DNA of 64,000 nucleotides from Azorinus chamasolen (GCA_963576725.1 OY755247.1:11253534-11317533); one strand, 5' to 3'; shown: positions 9,294 to 19,106, counted from the first letter of the stretch. Notes: generated by a model from the letters alone, not told the origin. A program made the numbers and translations.

Positions 9294-10159
9294 CAGTCAA
9301 ACTTTAATAGCTCGAGCATCACTGAGTCGAGGACAGTGCCTTGCTCGAGGTCTGGTCGAAGTCCCGGAAAAAGTTGTTCTTAATTCAATGTAATAAACAA
9401 CTGCTGGGTCAAATATGGCTTGCTCAAGGACCTGGGCTGGTTCGAGGTATAATTATGCCCCTTCATCTGTTAATCTGTTGTTTGTAGCACTATTGACTCG
9501 AGGACACAAATGTGTGAACAAACTACCTGTTGATTATCACTTATCAACTGTCACGTCTTTGTTTTCACGAGTAGTCAAACACTTATCAATTTTACGGATC
9601 ACACCTTTAGATGGAATAATTGCAGGGTACAGATCAAAGCCTGTCCGATCATGAACACGTTAAATGATGTTTGCTTTACAAGTAAATATTATTTGTGTTT
9701 CATTAGAGTTTGCCTGTAATTAGAAAATATTTTTGAATGTGAACTTGCATACAAAAATTAGTTTAATTTAAGATTTCTGAAACTTGATCCTACCGAGAAA
9801 GTGAAACAACACAGTCACATACACAAACATGCCTTGATGTAAGTAAAGGGAAAGACGTAAAACACATGAAATTTGGGTTTACAAGCTCAAATTTACTGAG
9901 CAAAAGGATTTAAAGTAAGTAATGGTATAGAAACAGATCATGTAATTGATAACCAACATCAAAACACGAGAATTTGAAAAATTTAAATGGATTGAACGAG
10001 TATTGAACAAAATCACTATTTCATGTTGTAGTATCGTATTTTGACTTTCTAGGTAATCGAATATTGACAATTTCAGATGAAATCCACTTGCTCGAGCACT
10101 CTCATTAGGTCGAGGTCAGGCTTGAAATTGTGCAACCTCGACCTAGTGAAGTTTGACAG
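9294..10159. mobile_element. 866-bp pogo/Tigger-like non-autonomous element
   Basis: Inverted ends CAGTCAAACTTTAATAGCTC (left) and, reverse-complemented, CTGTCAAACTTCACTAGGTC (right), each followed by CTCGAG/TCGAGG-rich sequence and flanked by TA (9292-9293, 10160-10161). The ends resemble Tigger termini. No transposase frame is visible; the frames at 9415-9654 and 9879-10070 show no helix-turn-helix or DDE pattern. Confidence 0.7.
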
Positions 10160-10172
10160 TATATCATTTCTT

Positions 10173-10446
10173 AACAAGAGCCACGTCTGATTTGGTGCTT
10201 GTCCAGCTAAATTAAAACAAAATAAAGGGCCATAACTCCAAAATTATGAAATCAAGAGTTATGGTTCTTATGTAGAGGCCTTCCCTTCAATGAGATCTAC
10301 TAACCTATGAAGTTTCATGTTGATACCTCTTAATATTACTTTTCGAGCAATGAGCTACAACGACGACAACGCCAACGACAATGACAATGCCTATGACCCA
10401 GTGATCACAATAGCTCGACTTTTCTTCGAAACAGACGAGCTAAAAA
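10173..10446 (-). mobile_element. Element L1
   Basis: AACAAGAGCCACGTCTGATTT to CTTCGAAACAGACGAGCTAA; reverse of the 59870-60162 copy. Shared blocks: GGGCCATAACTC, GAAGTTTCATGTTGATACC, CAATAGCTCGACTTTTCTTCG. Class uncertain; the hairpin ending in CTAA could suit a Helitron-like element, but no TC start was found. Confidence 0.7.
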
Positions 10447-10948
10447 TAACGACATTTGTATCATTATTAATAAGACAATTTTTTATAATGGAAAATGAAC
10501 ACAGGAAAAGTTGTTTAAGGGAGAATTAACCATAAAATTAACCATAAATTATAATTATAATAACCATTAAAATTAACCATAAATTAACCATAAACTCCGA
10601 TAACTAAATTATCTACAGTAAAACCTCGATTATTCGAATTTTCGGTATAGAAGAATTTAGACCCTTTTAGGCAGGTGGCTGCTTAATGCATGGTGAAAGT
10701 CATGCAGAAAGCTCCTAGAGGAGCTTTCTGCATGACTTTCACCATGCATTAAGCTGCCACCTGTCTTAAAGATCGATAATAATACGTATTTTAGTGTTCG
10801 GATAATCGAAGTTTTACTGTATATTATACCATAAGCAAACTGGGGCAGACCCTGATCACCTGATCAGACAGTTCCTACAGAAGTCAATTGATTTGGTTCT
10901 ACTCTGTTTGCAAAGGCCTTCAGGATCAACTATGAAGTAATAGGTTAA
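10447..10948 (+). mobile_element. Diverged A1 MITE split by a D element
   Basis: Left part to 10615 has TTTTTTATAATGGAAAATGAAC-type A1 sequence, then a short ATTAACCATAAA tandem array (about 10526-10594). Right part 10822-10948 has CATAAGCAAACTGGGGCAGAC, the hairpin and AAGTAATAGGTTAA. Confidence 0.6.
10616..10819. mobile_element. Family D pogo-like MITE, complete (204 bp)
   Basis: CAGTAAAACCTCGATTATTC...GATAATCGAAGTTTTACTG with TA on both sides. Contains a nearly perfect hairpin of about 95 bp: GGCAGGTGGCTGCTTAATGC, GAAAGTCATGCAGAAAGCTC CTAG reverse. Confidence 0.92.
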
Positions 10949-10982
10949 CACATTTGGTCAAAACAGTCTCCTGAAAGATTAG

Positions 10983-11222
10983 TTATTTCCTCCATAAATA
11001 CGCCTTTCAAAGCAGTCTCAGTAGACACAGATGGGAGCCGTCTGATCAGGGTCTGCTCTGTTCGCTTATGATATAATAATACGATTCATAATAATACGAT
11101 TCTACAGTTTCTGCCATGAATAAAATTTCCTGTGTCCATGTGCTTTTATAACAATTAATCTCATACATATTCCTGATGTCATTAATTTTTTACATGAATA
11201 TTCATGGAGTAATTAGGGTTAA
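10983..11222 (-). mobile_element. Family A1 MITE
   Basis: TTATTTCCTCCATAAATACGC to TATTCATGGAGTAATTAGGGTTAA. The left hairpin arm is shortened (CAAAGCAGTCTCAGTAGACAC) and ATAATACGATTC is duplicated. Confidence 0.8.
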
Positions 11223-11506
11223 ATGGTCACCATGAGAAAAAAAAAGGAGTATTTATAAAAAAAAAAATCCTGACTGACAACTGTATCCACCATTAAAAGG
11301 ATGTGAAATACCTTGTCAGCATGTGACCCCTGGACAGAAATGCTTAGACATACAACTTAATCATCCTGTAGTCCAGATATGTCTTAGGGTGATGTCAAAA
11401 AACCTGACCGTCATTCACCTGTGGTCGTGAACTTTCTTTAGATTTCAAGCACTCATGTATATAACTCAGATGTAACAAGGGCATGTTGTATTGCTATGCA
11501 AGACAT
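11222..11506. other. Stretch without recognised feature
   Basis: Poly-A runs near 11240-11268, otherwise nothing recognised. Confidence 0.4.
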
Positions 11507-12513
11507 GAGTCCCCCACCGGGCTGAAAAAAAACTCCACTCTCCCCACCCCACCCACCCATGGTGTGGTTGACCATGGTATATACATGACCACCTGAATGG
11601 TATTAGTACCTACTTTCATACATTGAATCAGTAAATAAAAAGTTATTGTCCCGACAAGAAAATATGAAAAGGGGAGTAACTCCAAAAATATTGATGCTAG
11701 AGTTATTGCCCTTGTGCATGACACTACATCTCATCATGCTTGTTCCATATGAGAAGTTTCAAATCAATTGAACCAGTACATAAAGATCTATTAACTGGAC
11801 AAGAAAATATGAAAAGGGGAATAACTCCAACAATATAGATGCTAGAGTTACAGCCGTTGTGCATGACACTACCCCTCATCATGTGTGTTCAACATGTGAA
11901 GTTTCAAATCAATTGAACCAGCAGATAAAGAGTAATTAACTGGACAAAAAAATATGAAAAAGGGGAATAACTCCAAAAATATTGATGCTAGAATTATGGC
12001 CCTTGTGCATGACACTACTCCTGATCATGCTTCTTCAATGTGTGAAGTTATAATGAATTTGGCCTAACTTTGTAGGAGATATTGCCCGGAACACGCAGCG
12101 TGACAGACAGACTGACAAGAAAATATGAAAAAGGGGAAGAACTCCAAAAATATTGATGCTAGAGTTATGACCCTTGTGTATGACACTACCCCTGATCATG
12201 ATTGTTCCATATGTGAAGTTTCAAATCAATTGAACCAGTAGATAAAGAGTTATTGTCCGGACAAAAAAATATGTAAAAGGGGAATAACTCCAAAAATATT
12301 GATGCTAGAGTTATGACCCTTGTGCATGACACTAGCCCTCATCATGCTTCTTCAATGTGTGAAGTTATAATGAATTTGGCATAACTTTGTAGGAGATATG
12401 GCCCGGACAAGAAGCGTGACAGACGGACGGACGGACAGACGGACAGACGGACGGACGGACGGACGGAATCGAGCAAACCTATAGTCCCCCAACCGGTAAC
12501 CGGTGGGGGACTA
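11507..12513. mobile_element. Element M, about 1 kb with internal tandem repeats
   Basis: Ends GAGTCCCCCACCGG and CCGGTGGGGGACTA are inverted; the right end is itself a hairpin (TAGTCCCCCAACCGG / CCGGTGGGGGACTA). The interior holds five units starting GACAAGAAAATATGAAAAGG and containing AACTCCAAAAATATTGATGC, GCATGACACTAC and GAAGTTTCAAATCAATTG. Spacing is about 143-145 bp, one interval 173 bp. Non-coding. Confidence 0.8.
12419..12470 (+). repeat. GGAC/GACA microsatellite
   Basis: ACGGACGGACGGACAGACGG-type tetranucleotide run near the right end of element M. Confidence 0.9.
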
Positions 12514-12666
12514 ATTAACTAAGTCATTTGCGATTATCATCATTCAAATCTGAGAAGTCTGATGACTGATCAAACTGGTATGGTCAAAACGCATCTGAAG
12601 GACAGACCTGATGTTTATCCTAAATATTCAGTCATTAATTTTATGTCCCCATTCCACCTGTTTGTA

Positions 12667-12896
12667 TTAACCCATTACCTCATAGGCTATTTTTAGATAC
12701 AACCCCTTTGAATAAATCTACCGAAAAGGAGCATTAACTAGAGAAAAGGAAAAGTTTTAGAATTGTGTAGTTCGAAACCATTGTGATAAATAGAGCATTT
12801 GCTCCTATAGGAGCAAATGCTCTATTTATCACAATGGTTTCACAAAGTCACTTTTCCAGAGTCATCAAAAGTCGTCAATATGAGGGATTGGGTTAA
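12667..12896 (+). mobile_element. Family B MITE, complete (230 bp)
   Basis: TTAACCCATTACCTCATAGG to TATGAGGGATTGGGTTAA with perfect AGAGCATTTGCTCCTATAGG hairpin; a good reference copy. Confidence 0.93.
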
Positions 12897-12929
12897 GCTG
12901 TCAGTAATATGGCACCATTTTAATAACTT

Positions 12930-13028
12930 CACTTTTTCCCTTATATAAATGCACACACAACTCCTACAGGAGCTGTCTCATCTGGGTCTACTCTGTCTGC
13001 AAAAGCATAGAAAGAAATACGAGTGAAG
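12930..13028 (-). mobile_element. Family A fragment
   Basis: CACTTTTTCCCTTATATAAATG then ACTCCTACAGGAGCTGTCTC and TCTACTCTGTCTGCAAAAGC; one hairpin arm is missing. Confidence 0.6.
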
Positions 13029-13059
13029 TACAGAAGTAACAGCAGAGGCCCTTCAGTAT

Positions 13060-13253
13060 AACAAGAGCACCGCAAGCAGGTGCCAACGCTCGTCAGTGTT
13101 CTCACTGTCAAGACGAACATGCATACCAAAAATGAAGGTTGTAAATGAAAAAAAATTGAAGGAAGTTATGGTAAACTTGTTAAGATTTTGGACGACGACG
13201 ACGCCGACTTACGACAATAGCTCATGATTTCTTCGAAACAGACGAGCTAAAAA
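13060..13253 (-). mobile_element. Element L2, near complete
   Basis: AACAAGAGCACCGCAAGCAGG to CTTCGAAACAGACGAGCTAA. Shares ends with L1 but not the body (ATGCATACCAAAAATGAAGG, GACGACGACGACGCCGAC). Other copies are at 52871 and 60850. Confidence 0.75.
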
Positions 13254-13264
13254 GGATGCATGGA

Positions 13265-13378
13265 GCTTAAATTGCTAGAGAACTTTGACTGCTTAAATTG
13301 CTAGAGAACTCTGACTGACAAACTCCAGGGTAGAGCACTCTGATCTGGGTCTACACAGTTTACAAATGCCAGAGCACA
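13265..13378 (+). repeat. Short tandem duplication and half of an R/E-like hairpin
   Basis: GCTTAAATTGCTAGAGAACT occurs twice in a row (13265-13318), followed by CACTCTGATCTGGGTCTACAC, a single hairpin arm. Confidence 0.6.
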
Positions 13379-13381
13379 AAT

Positions 13382-13456
13382 CGAGGGCTTGGTGCAAAAC
13401 TATTCTAACTCCTTCACAAAGTGAAGGAGTTAGAATAGTTTTGCACCAAGCCCTCG
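13382..13456. mobile_element. Family I snapback palindrome, perfect (75 bp)
   Basis: CGAGGGCTTGGTGCAAAACT to AGTTTTGCACCAAGCCCTCG with arms that match base for base. Flanked by AAAT at 13378-13381 and 13457-13460, a 4-bp target duplication. Confidence 0.93.
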
Positions 13457-13484
13457 AAATGTTTCCTGCACTCAAAGGGTTAAA

Positions 13485-13870
13485 GAACTTGACTGTGCAT
13501 TTGCTTTGTTTCTCCAGTAAACAAAATAATTGTTGCTTTGCTTCCTCTTTTATCCTCCATTCTATTAGATTATACCCCGGATTCTGATATTTCCAGGGAA
13601 AGACAGTCAGCAATCAAAGGTCCCCAGTTAATTCCAATGTGTGTGTACAGAATAAAAAAAAAACATTATAGCTTACAGTACTCCAAGAACAATCAATGAA
13701 ATGTGGATAATTCTCCCACAAACAATGAATGCAGACAAAAAAGCGAATCTTGACAGATGCATTGCTTAATTTGCTGATTGTATATATACCAGGTAAGAAA
13801 AGCTCATAGGTCATGTGCATATGCAGGATCATACAGCATTAAATTTTGTAAATAACAATAATTACCCTGG
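13485..13870. other. Stretch without recognised feature
   Basis: No hairpin or repeat seen; minus-strand frames at 13293-13613 and 13614-13832 lack support. Confidence 0.4.
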
Positions 13871-14150
13871 AAGTCCAGATAAGATGCGAAAATTAGAACA
13901 TTCCGAGGGCTTGGTGCAAAACTATTGTAACTCCTTCACTTTTTGAAGGAGTTACAATAGTTTTGCACCAAGCCCTCGATTTTCAAGATTAACTTCATTA
14001 TTACTCCACGAAACCATAATTATGTTGTGACCACTCTTTAGAATCGTCTAGAAGAGACGATTCTAAAGAGTGGTCATAACATAGGGTTTCGTGGAGAAAT
14101 GACAATTTTAGTATCTGGGTACGGGTATGTACCCGGTACCTTTATCTGTA
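13871..14150 (+). mobile_element. Family C MITE carrying a family I palindrome
   Basis: AGTCCAGATAAGATGCGAAA, then I at 13904-13978, then TTTCAAGATTAACTTC, the hairpin GACCACTCTTTAGAATCGTC TAGAAGA and the end CCTTTATCTGTAACACTG. Confidence 0.85.
13904..13978. mobile_element. Family I snapback palindrome inside C
   Basis: CGAGGGCTTGGTGCAAAACTA to CCAAGCCCTCG. Flanks are ATTC and ATTT. Intact C copies have ACATTTTCAAG here, so ATTT was duplicated and one base has since changed. Confidence 0.9.
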
Positions 14151-14250
14151 ACACTGATTACCCTCAATATTGAGACACACACTCTCCTCCTCAGTATACT
14201 AATGTCCCTACCAGTTTGTAAAGCTGAATAAGCATGGTTTTTTGACAACT

Positions 14251-14384
14251 TTAACCCTTTACTCTATGATAATTCATATAGGAAATAATGACATCATGAA
14301 TTTTGATTAGAATAATTGTTATAATAGAACATGGACACAAGCATTATTAGCATAGAAAAGCGTATTTATGGAGTAAAGGGTTAA
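14251..14384 (+). mobile_element. Family A1 MITE with the whole hairpin missing
   Basis: TTAACCCTTTACTCTATGAT through GGACACAAGCATTATTAGC, then directly CATAGAAAAGCGTATTTATG and GTAAAGGGTTAA. Only 134 bp; the approximately 65-bp hairpin and its flank are cleanly absent. Confidence 0.88.
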
Positions 14385-14548
14385 CCTTTTCCTCCATAAA
14401 TACGCCTTTCTACGTCTCTGTAAATTAGTCACTTCCTGAAACCATTGTGATAAACTATTTTTCCTTTTCTCTAGTAAGTGCTCCTTTGGGTAGATTCATT
14501 CAAAGAGGTTGGATCTAAAAATAGCCTATGGGGCAAACTAAGGGTTAA
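14381..14548 (-). mobile_element. Family B MITE with hairpin deleted
   Basis: TTAACCTTTTCCTCCATAAAT...AAACCATTGTGATAAACTATT joins straight to TTCCTTTTCTCTAGTAAGTG; the end is ACTAAGGGTTAA. Shares TTAA with the hairpin-less A1. Confidence 0.85.
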
Positions 14549-14633
14549 ATCAAACCAATAGATTCTTCAGGAACAGACTGATCTGAGTCTACACGGTATG
14601 CTTGTCTGGGTGAATATGATAGATAATTATCAC

Positions 14634-14820
14634 TTTCCTTCATATTATTGCATTTTCACCCATTTTTAAACAGAACAGACTCCTATATATAGGAGCTGTC
14701 TGATCAAGGTCTGCTCTGTTTGCTAATGGAATTTGACAGATCTCTTTCTTTAGTTTCTGAAATGGCTACAATGTTCCCCCTTCCATATTTCATTATAACT
14801 ATTTTGTCCATGAATATTAA
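14634..14820 (-). mobile_element. Family A2 MITE
   Basis: CACTTTCCTTCATATTATTG, hairpin CTCCTATATATAGGAGCTGTC, GGCTACAATGTTCCCCCTTC, TTTGTCCATGAATATTAA. The right end passes straight into an A3 copy. Confidence 0.75.
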
Positions 14821-15389
14821 TCCATTCCCTTATGACGTCATGAATATTTATTAGCTTTATTTTTATAATGTAAAATTGTCAAGAAAAAAGTTTTGCTTTG
14901 ACATAAACCATGTAGAATCAAACCTATACTATGTCAAGAACAGACCCTGATCAGGAGTCGTCTGATCTGGGTCTACTCTGATTACAAATGCATGAAAATG
15001 CATTTATATGAGGGAAAGCAGGTGCGGATTTAGAGGGGGGGCGGAGCCAGCGTACGCCCCCCTAAAATTGCCAAAACAATTTTTTTAGTAATATTTTAGA
15101 TCTATATACAGTAAAACCTCTCTATAACGACCACTAAATTGTGTTAATTAGTTGGTATTTAGAGCAGGTGGCTGCTTAAAGCAAGGTGAAAGTAAAACAG
15201 AACGCTCCCATAGGAGCGTTCTGTTTTACTTTCACCTTGCTTTAAACAGCCACCTGCCTTTAACACAGCTCTTTTTCATTACAACCACACTATTTATTTT
15301 TATCATCAAAATCTACGCCCCCACCCCCCTCCAAAAAACCTCCCCCCCCCCTAATCTGAAATCCTGGATCCGCACCTGGAAAGGATTAA
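14817..15389 (+). mobile_element. Family A3 MITE split by element S
   Basis: TTAATCCATTCCCTTATGACG to TTTATATGAGGGAAAG, interrupted by S (15019-15378), then GAAAGGATTAAG. Confidence 0.85.
15019..15378 (+). mobile_element. Element S carrying a captured D piece
   Basis: Ends CAGGTGCGGATTTAGAGGG and CTGGATCCGCACCTG; flanked by GAAAG on both sides (5-bp duplication). C-rich inner tracts sit next to both ends (CGCCCCCCTAAAA; CCCCCCCCCCTAATC). About 15109-15270 is a D-type segment (CAGTAAAACCTCTCTATAAC, hairpin AACAGAACGCTCCCATAGG) lacking its right end. Confidence 0.85.
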
Positions 15390-15682
15390 GTAAGTATTGC
15401 AATTTAGACTAAATAATTTTTAGAACAGGAAACAGGTTACAGTGGTATAATATAACTGCTAAAAGATCACAATCAAAATATCTCCCATGCAGCTTACACA
15501 GTGTCCATTAAAAATATTTGAGTTTGTTTCTTCAATGGTTACATAAATTTTTCCTGTCAGTCGTGACGACAATCACTTAGGCTATGTTGTCATCTCAAAG
15601 GCATAGTAATTTTCCTTATTTGATCACCAGCTCCTCTCAAAGCATCATTAAGTGAGCACAAATTTGTCTAAATTGGTTTATC
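15390..15682. other. Stretch without recognised feature
   Basis: Nothing recognised. Confidence 0.4.
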
Positions 15683-15880
15683 CATAACCCCTCACTTCAG
15701 AGCTACGCCGATGAAGGCCTTTTTCAAACAAAGACACAGATCAAACGACTCCTGTAGGACCCGTCTGATGATCTGATCAGGGTCTGCTCTGTTTGCTTTT
15801 GAAACAATATAGGTCTAATACATGTACTACAATTATTGCAAGTGCTAAAAATATTTCTGTGTTCATGTTTAGCCTAAACT
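15683..15880 (-). mobile_element. Family A MITE, diverged
   Basis: ACCCCTCACTTCAGAGCTACG, hairpin GACTCCTGTAGGACCCGTC, CAGGGTCTGCTCTGTTTGC, tail to TGTTCATGTTTAGCC. Confidence 0.65.
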
Positions 15881-16123
15881 AACCCTTTACTCCATGAATA
15901 TTCATGGGAGAAATAATGACATCATGAATATTAATTAACTAAATTTGTTACAATATCATAGTTTACAGACACAGGAAGTTTTGGCACTGGCAGAAACTGT
16001 AGAATCATATCTATATTATATCATAAGCAAACAGAGCAGACCCTGATCAGACAGCTCCTATAGGAGCCGTCTGATTTGGGTCTACTCTGTTTGCAAAGGC
16101 GCATTTATGGAGTAAATCGTTAA
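15879..16123 (+). mobile_element. Family A1 MITE, near complete (245 bp)
   Basis: CTAACCCTTTACTCCATGAATA to TATGGAGTAAATCGTTAA with the hairpin CAGACAGCTCCTATAGGAGC; a good reference copy. Confidence 0.92.
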
Positions 16124-16187
16124 CGTTCATAGTAACTTCATACAGTCATTATATTGCTTACATTAATATTCATGGAGTAGAGGATTT
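16124..16187 (-). mobile_element. Family A1 right-end fragment
   Basis: ATATTGCTTACATTAATATTC then ATGGAGTAGAGGATTTAAG. Confidence 0.6.
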
Positions 16188-16204
16188 AAGTCCAGCTATA
16201 TAAC

Positions 16205-16451
16205 TTAATATCCCTTTCTTTCACACATTTGCAAAAAGAGAAGACCCAGATCAGATGGCTCTAATAGGAGCCATCTGATCAGGGTCTGCTCTGTTTGCTT
16301 ATGATCATGACATAATATAGACCTGAGTCTGCAGTTTTTGTCAAAGTAATACAAAATCCCTCAAAACTTTTACAATATAAAAGTTTATCTAATAAATATT
16401 CATGATGTCATTATTTATGATATGAATATTGAACGGAGAAGATTGGGTTAA
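16205..16451 (-). mobile_element. Family A3 MITE, complete
   Basis: TTAATATCCCTTTCTTTCAC, hairpin GATGGCTCTAATAGGAGCC, CTAATAAATATTCATGATGTC, end GAAGATTGGGTTAA. Confidence 0.85.
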
Positions 16452-16636
16452 ACTGCAAACAGTATCACATTCTGAATCAAAGGATTGAAGTTTATATAAC
16501 TTACTGCCCAATTTAACAAATGAGATGTTATGAAACGTGATGTTGGTCATGATCACATGATCAACCACCCGTACAGTCACGATCAATTCTTTAAATAAAC
16601 TTGAACTTTTCACTGTGTGTATTCAATTTGTAAAGT

Positions 16637-16782
16637 TTAACCTTTTCAGTGTCGGTAAATACATCACTATTACTAAGCTCTTTTGCAAACAGTGCAGATC
16701 CAGATGAGAGGGCTCACACAGAAGCCTCTCATCAGGGAGAGTTTTGTCAATTTTGTACTGTTTGTCATTTATAGATTTTCTT
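16637..16782 (+). mobile_element. Family E MITE, left two-thirds
   Basis: TTAACCTTTTCAGTGTCGG, CAAACAGTGCAGATCCAGATG AGAGGGCTC, then TTTGTCATTTATAG; cut at the next TTAA. Confidence 0.7.
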
Positions 16783-16870
16783 TTAACCCTTTCCCCGATC
16801 TATGTTTATTCCTAATTTCAATACCTACTGGATATTCAAGGATAAAACAGTTATAACGAAATATGGAAGG
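16783..16870 (+). mobile_element. Family A2 MITE, left part
   Basis: TTAACCCTTTCCCCGATCTATG to AAATATGGAAGGTGTAACATTG; the hairpin is absent. Confidence 0.7.
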
Positions 16871-16912
16871 TGTAACATTGTAACACCCTCATCATGGTTT
16901 TGAATTAATAGT

Positions 16913-17143
16913 TTAACCCTTTCCTCCATAAATACTCCTTTTCTACGCCTCTGTAAAAGTCACTTTGTGAAACCATTGTGATAAATAGAGCATTTGCTCC
17001 TATAGGAGCAAATGCTCTATTTATCACAATGGTTTCAAACTATAAAATTCTAAAAAAATTCCTTTTCTCTAGTTAATGCTCTTTTTCGGTAGATTTATTC
17101 AAAGTGGTTGGATCCAAAAATAGCCTATGAGGGAATGGGTTAA
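16913..17143 (-). mobile_element. Family B MITE, complete (231 bp)
   Basis: TTAACCCTTTCCTCCATAAA to TATGAGGGAATGGGTTAA, perfect AGAGCATTTGCTCCTATAGG hairpin. Confidence 0.93.
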
Positions 17144-17264
17144 GCATATTTTATTGCCAACATACAATTTGGGTAGGACATAATTAAACAAGAAAACAAA
17201 TCATAATCAATGTCATACATGTATATACAAGCAAAAGGGTCTGGCCACAAGTTCTGACAACATT

Positions 17265-17490
17265 AATTACGGCCCTCCTCTTGAAACAAATGATGACATC
17301 ATGAATATTATTATTACCGGGTAGATTAGATTTTGATAAATGACACACTGACGTAAGATTTTTGGCACTAGTAGAAACTTTAAAATCATATCTACCAGTA
17401 GATCATATCATAAGCTGAAACAGGAAGATCCTACAGGAGCCGTCTTATCTGGGTCTACCCTATTCGCAAAGGAGTAGAAAGGGTTATCAA
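17265..17490 (+). mobile_element. Family A1 MITE, diverged
   Basis: GACATCATGAATATTATTATTACC, TTTTTGGCACTAGTAGAAAC, hairpin GATCCTACAGGAGCCGTC, end AAAGGAGTAGAAAGGG. Confidence 0.7.
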
Positions 17491-17494
17491 TGGA

Positions 17495-17764
17495 TTAACT
17501 CCTTGGGCGCCAAATTTAAAAGTGTCGTCTGCAATAATAATTTCATAAAATTCTAAACAAAATAGTAAAGGTATATTAGTAAAACATTTGTTTTTAAACA
17601 CCTGTATGTTTGGGCTAAAATAATACAGAAAACAGTGAAGTCCCAGGTCAGATGCCGCCTTGAAAAGTCCCAGGTCAGATGCCGCCTTTTCAAGGCAGCA
17701 TCTGACCTGGGACTGCACTGTTTTCAATGGTGCCAACAGGTGACATTGGCGCCGAAAGAGTTAA
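17495..17764 (-). mobile_element. Family G MITE, with duplicated arm
   Basis: TTAACTCCTTGGGCGCCAAA to TTGGCGCCGAAAGAGTTAA. Hairpin CCTTTTCAAGG with arms GTCCCAGGTCAGATGCCGCC; one arm block (GAAGTCCCAGGTCAGATGCC) is tandemly duplicated at about 17638-17685. Confidence 0.85.
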
Positions 17765-17982
17765 AGGGTTCAAGCATGAAATTAATGTTGTAAGACCAAA
17801 GATTACTTGCATGTTAAAAGCTGAATATAATGCTGTTTACCTACTACTTATAGTGTGAAGAACTTATGTAAACTTCTGTGTGTTGAAAATTGTATATTCA
17901 GCTGCAATTCTAAACATATTTTTCCTTTCTTTTTTTCTGTCTAAAGAGCCATTCAATGTGAGAAACAGTTTAGATGCTGTCA

Positions 17983-18086
17983 CTACCGTAGAACCTGTCC
18001 TAAGCGGCCAATCATTTACTGAACATAGGCAAAAAGCAGGTGGTTGCTTAATGCAGGGCAAAAGTAATGCAGAAAGCTCTAATATA
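17983..18086 (+). mobile_element. Family D MITE, left half
   Basis: TACCGTAGAACCTGTCCTAAG, then AAAGCAGGTGGTTGCTTAATG and AGTAATGCAGAAAGCTC; fused at the loop to an A1 fragment. Confidence 0.7.
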
Positions 18087-18089
18087 GGA

Positions 18090-18220
18090 GCCCCAACAGA
18101 AACTGTAGAATCACTTCTATATTATGTCATAATTAGAAACAGAGCAGACCCTGATCAGACAACTCCTATAGGAGCCATCTGATCTGGGTCTACTCTACGT
18201 CTATTTTGGGGTAAAGGGTT
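18090..18220 (+). mobile_element. Family A1 MITE, right half
   Basis: CAACAGAAACTGTAGAATCAC to TTTGGGGTAAAGGGTTAGG with hairpin CAACTCCTATAGGAGCC. Confidence 0.75.
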
Positions 18221-18221
18221 A

Positions 18222-18470
18222 GGTCCCTTTCACTGTTGCATATTCATGTAAGAAATAATGGCATTATGAATATTTATTAGCTGAAGTTTTATAAATGGCT
18301 TATATACACAGGACTTTTTGCAGGTATTGGTAGAAACTGTAGAGTCAGATCTATTATAATTTCAAAGGCAAACAGAGCAGACCCTGATAAAATGGCTCCT
18401 ACAGGAGCAATCTGATTTGGGTCTATTCTGTTCGCAACAGCGTAGAAAGGCCTGTTTATGGAGTAAAGAC
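18222..18470 (+). mobile_element. Family A MITE, near complete
   Basis: GTCCCTTTCACTGTTGCATATTC to TTTATGGAGTAAAGAC with hairpin ATGGCTCCTACAGGAGC. Confidence 0.8.
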
Positions 18471-18612
18471 ATAATATATATAATTTTTTATAATAGACCT
18501 GATTCTACAGTTTCTGTTATGCTAAACAATTCTTTTGTTCAGTGTTATTATCAAAATTTCAGTTAATCGATATTCATGATGTCATTATTTCAATTGCCTG
18601 AATATGGTTCAG
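18471..18612 (-). mobile_element. Family A3 MITE, right half
   Basis: TAGACCTGATTCTACAGTTTC to GATATTCATGATGTCATTATTTC; hairpin and left end absent. Confidence 0.65.
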
Positions 18613-18849
18613 CAGGCATAATTTATACAACAGGATATGAGTGTAATCATGGAGTACTAGGGACAACAAAAAACTCATAAAGAACAATCATAAATAATCT
18701 AAATAGGTTTTAAACTTGGTCATATCTACAAGATTACAGGGTAGTACACACCTTACATAAAAAGGTTCAAATATAAGGACAAGATCGTGCCTTTCAGTAA
18801 CCACTTTAGGTTTACCCGTATATCTTGCTGACGTCTATATGATGTTTAC

Positions 18850-19088
18850 TTTCAACCCTTTCCTTCATATAAACACATTTTCACGCATTTCTAAACAGAG
18901 TAGATCTATATCAGACTGCTCCTATAGGAGCCGTCCGATCAGGATCTGCTCTGTTTTCTTCTGACCTAATACAGATTAGATTCTACAGTTTTTGTCAAGG
19001 CAAAAACATTCCTTGAAAAGTTACATTATAAAACTTCAGCTCATAATGTCATAATTGTTTACATGAATACTGAACAGGGAAAGGGTTA
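18850..19088 (-). mobile_element. Family A3 MITE, complete
   Basis: TTCAACCCTTTCCTTCATAT to GAACAGGGAAAGGGTTAA, hairpin CTGCTCCTATAGGAGCCG. Confidence 0.88.
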
Positions 19089-19106
19089 AGTTATATAAAA
19101 AATACT

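Noticed and set aside
8713..9383. 136- and 116-codon plus frames
   Set aside because: They are translations of A1, truncated family I and F sequence.
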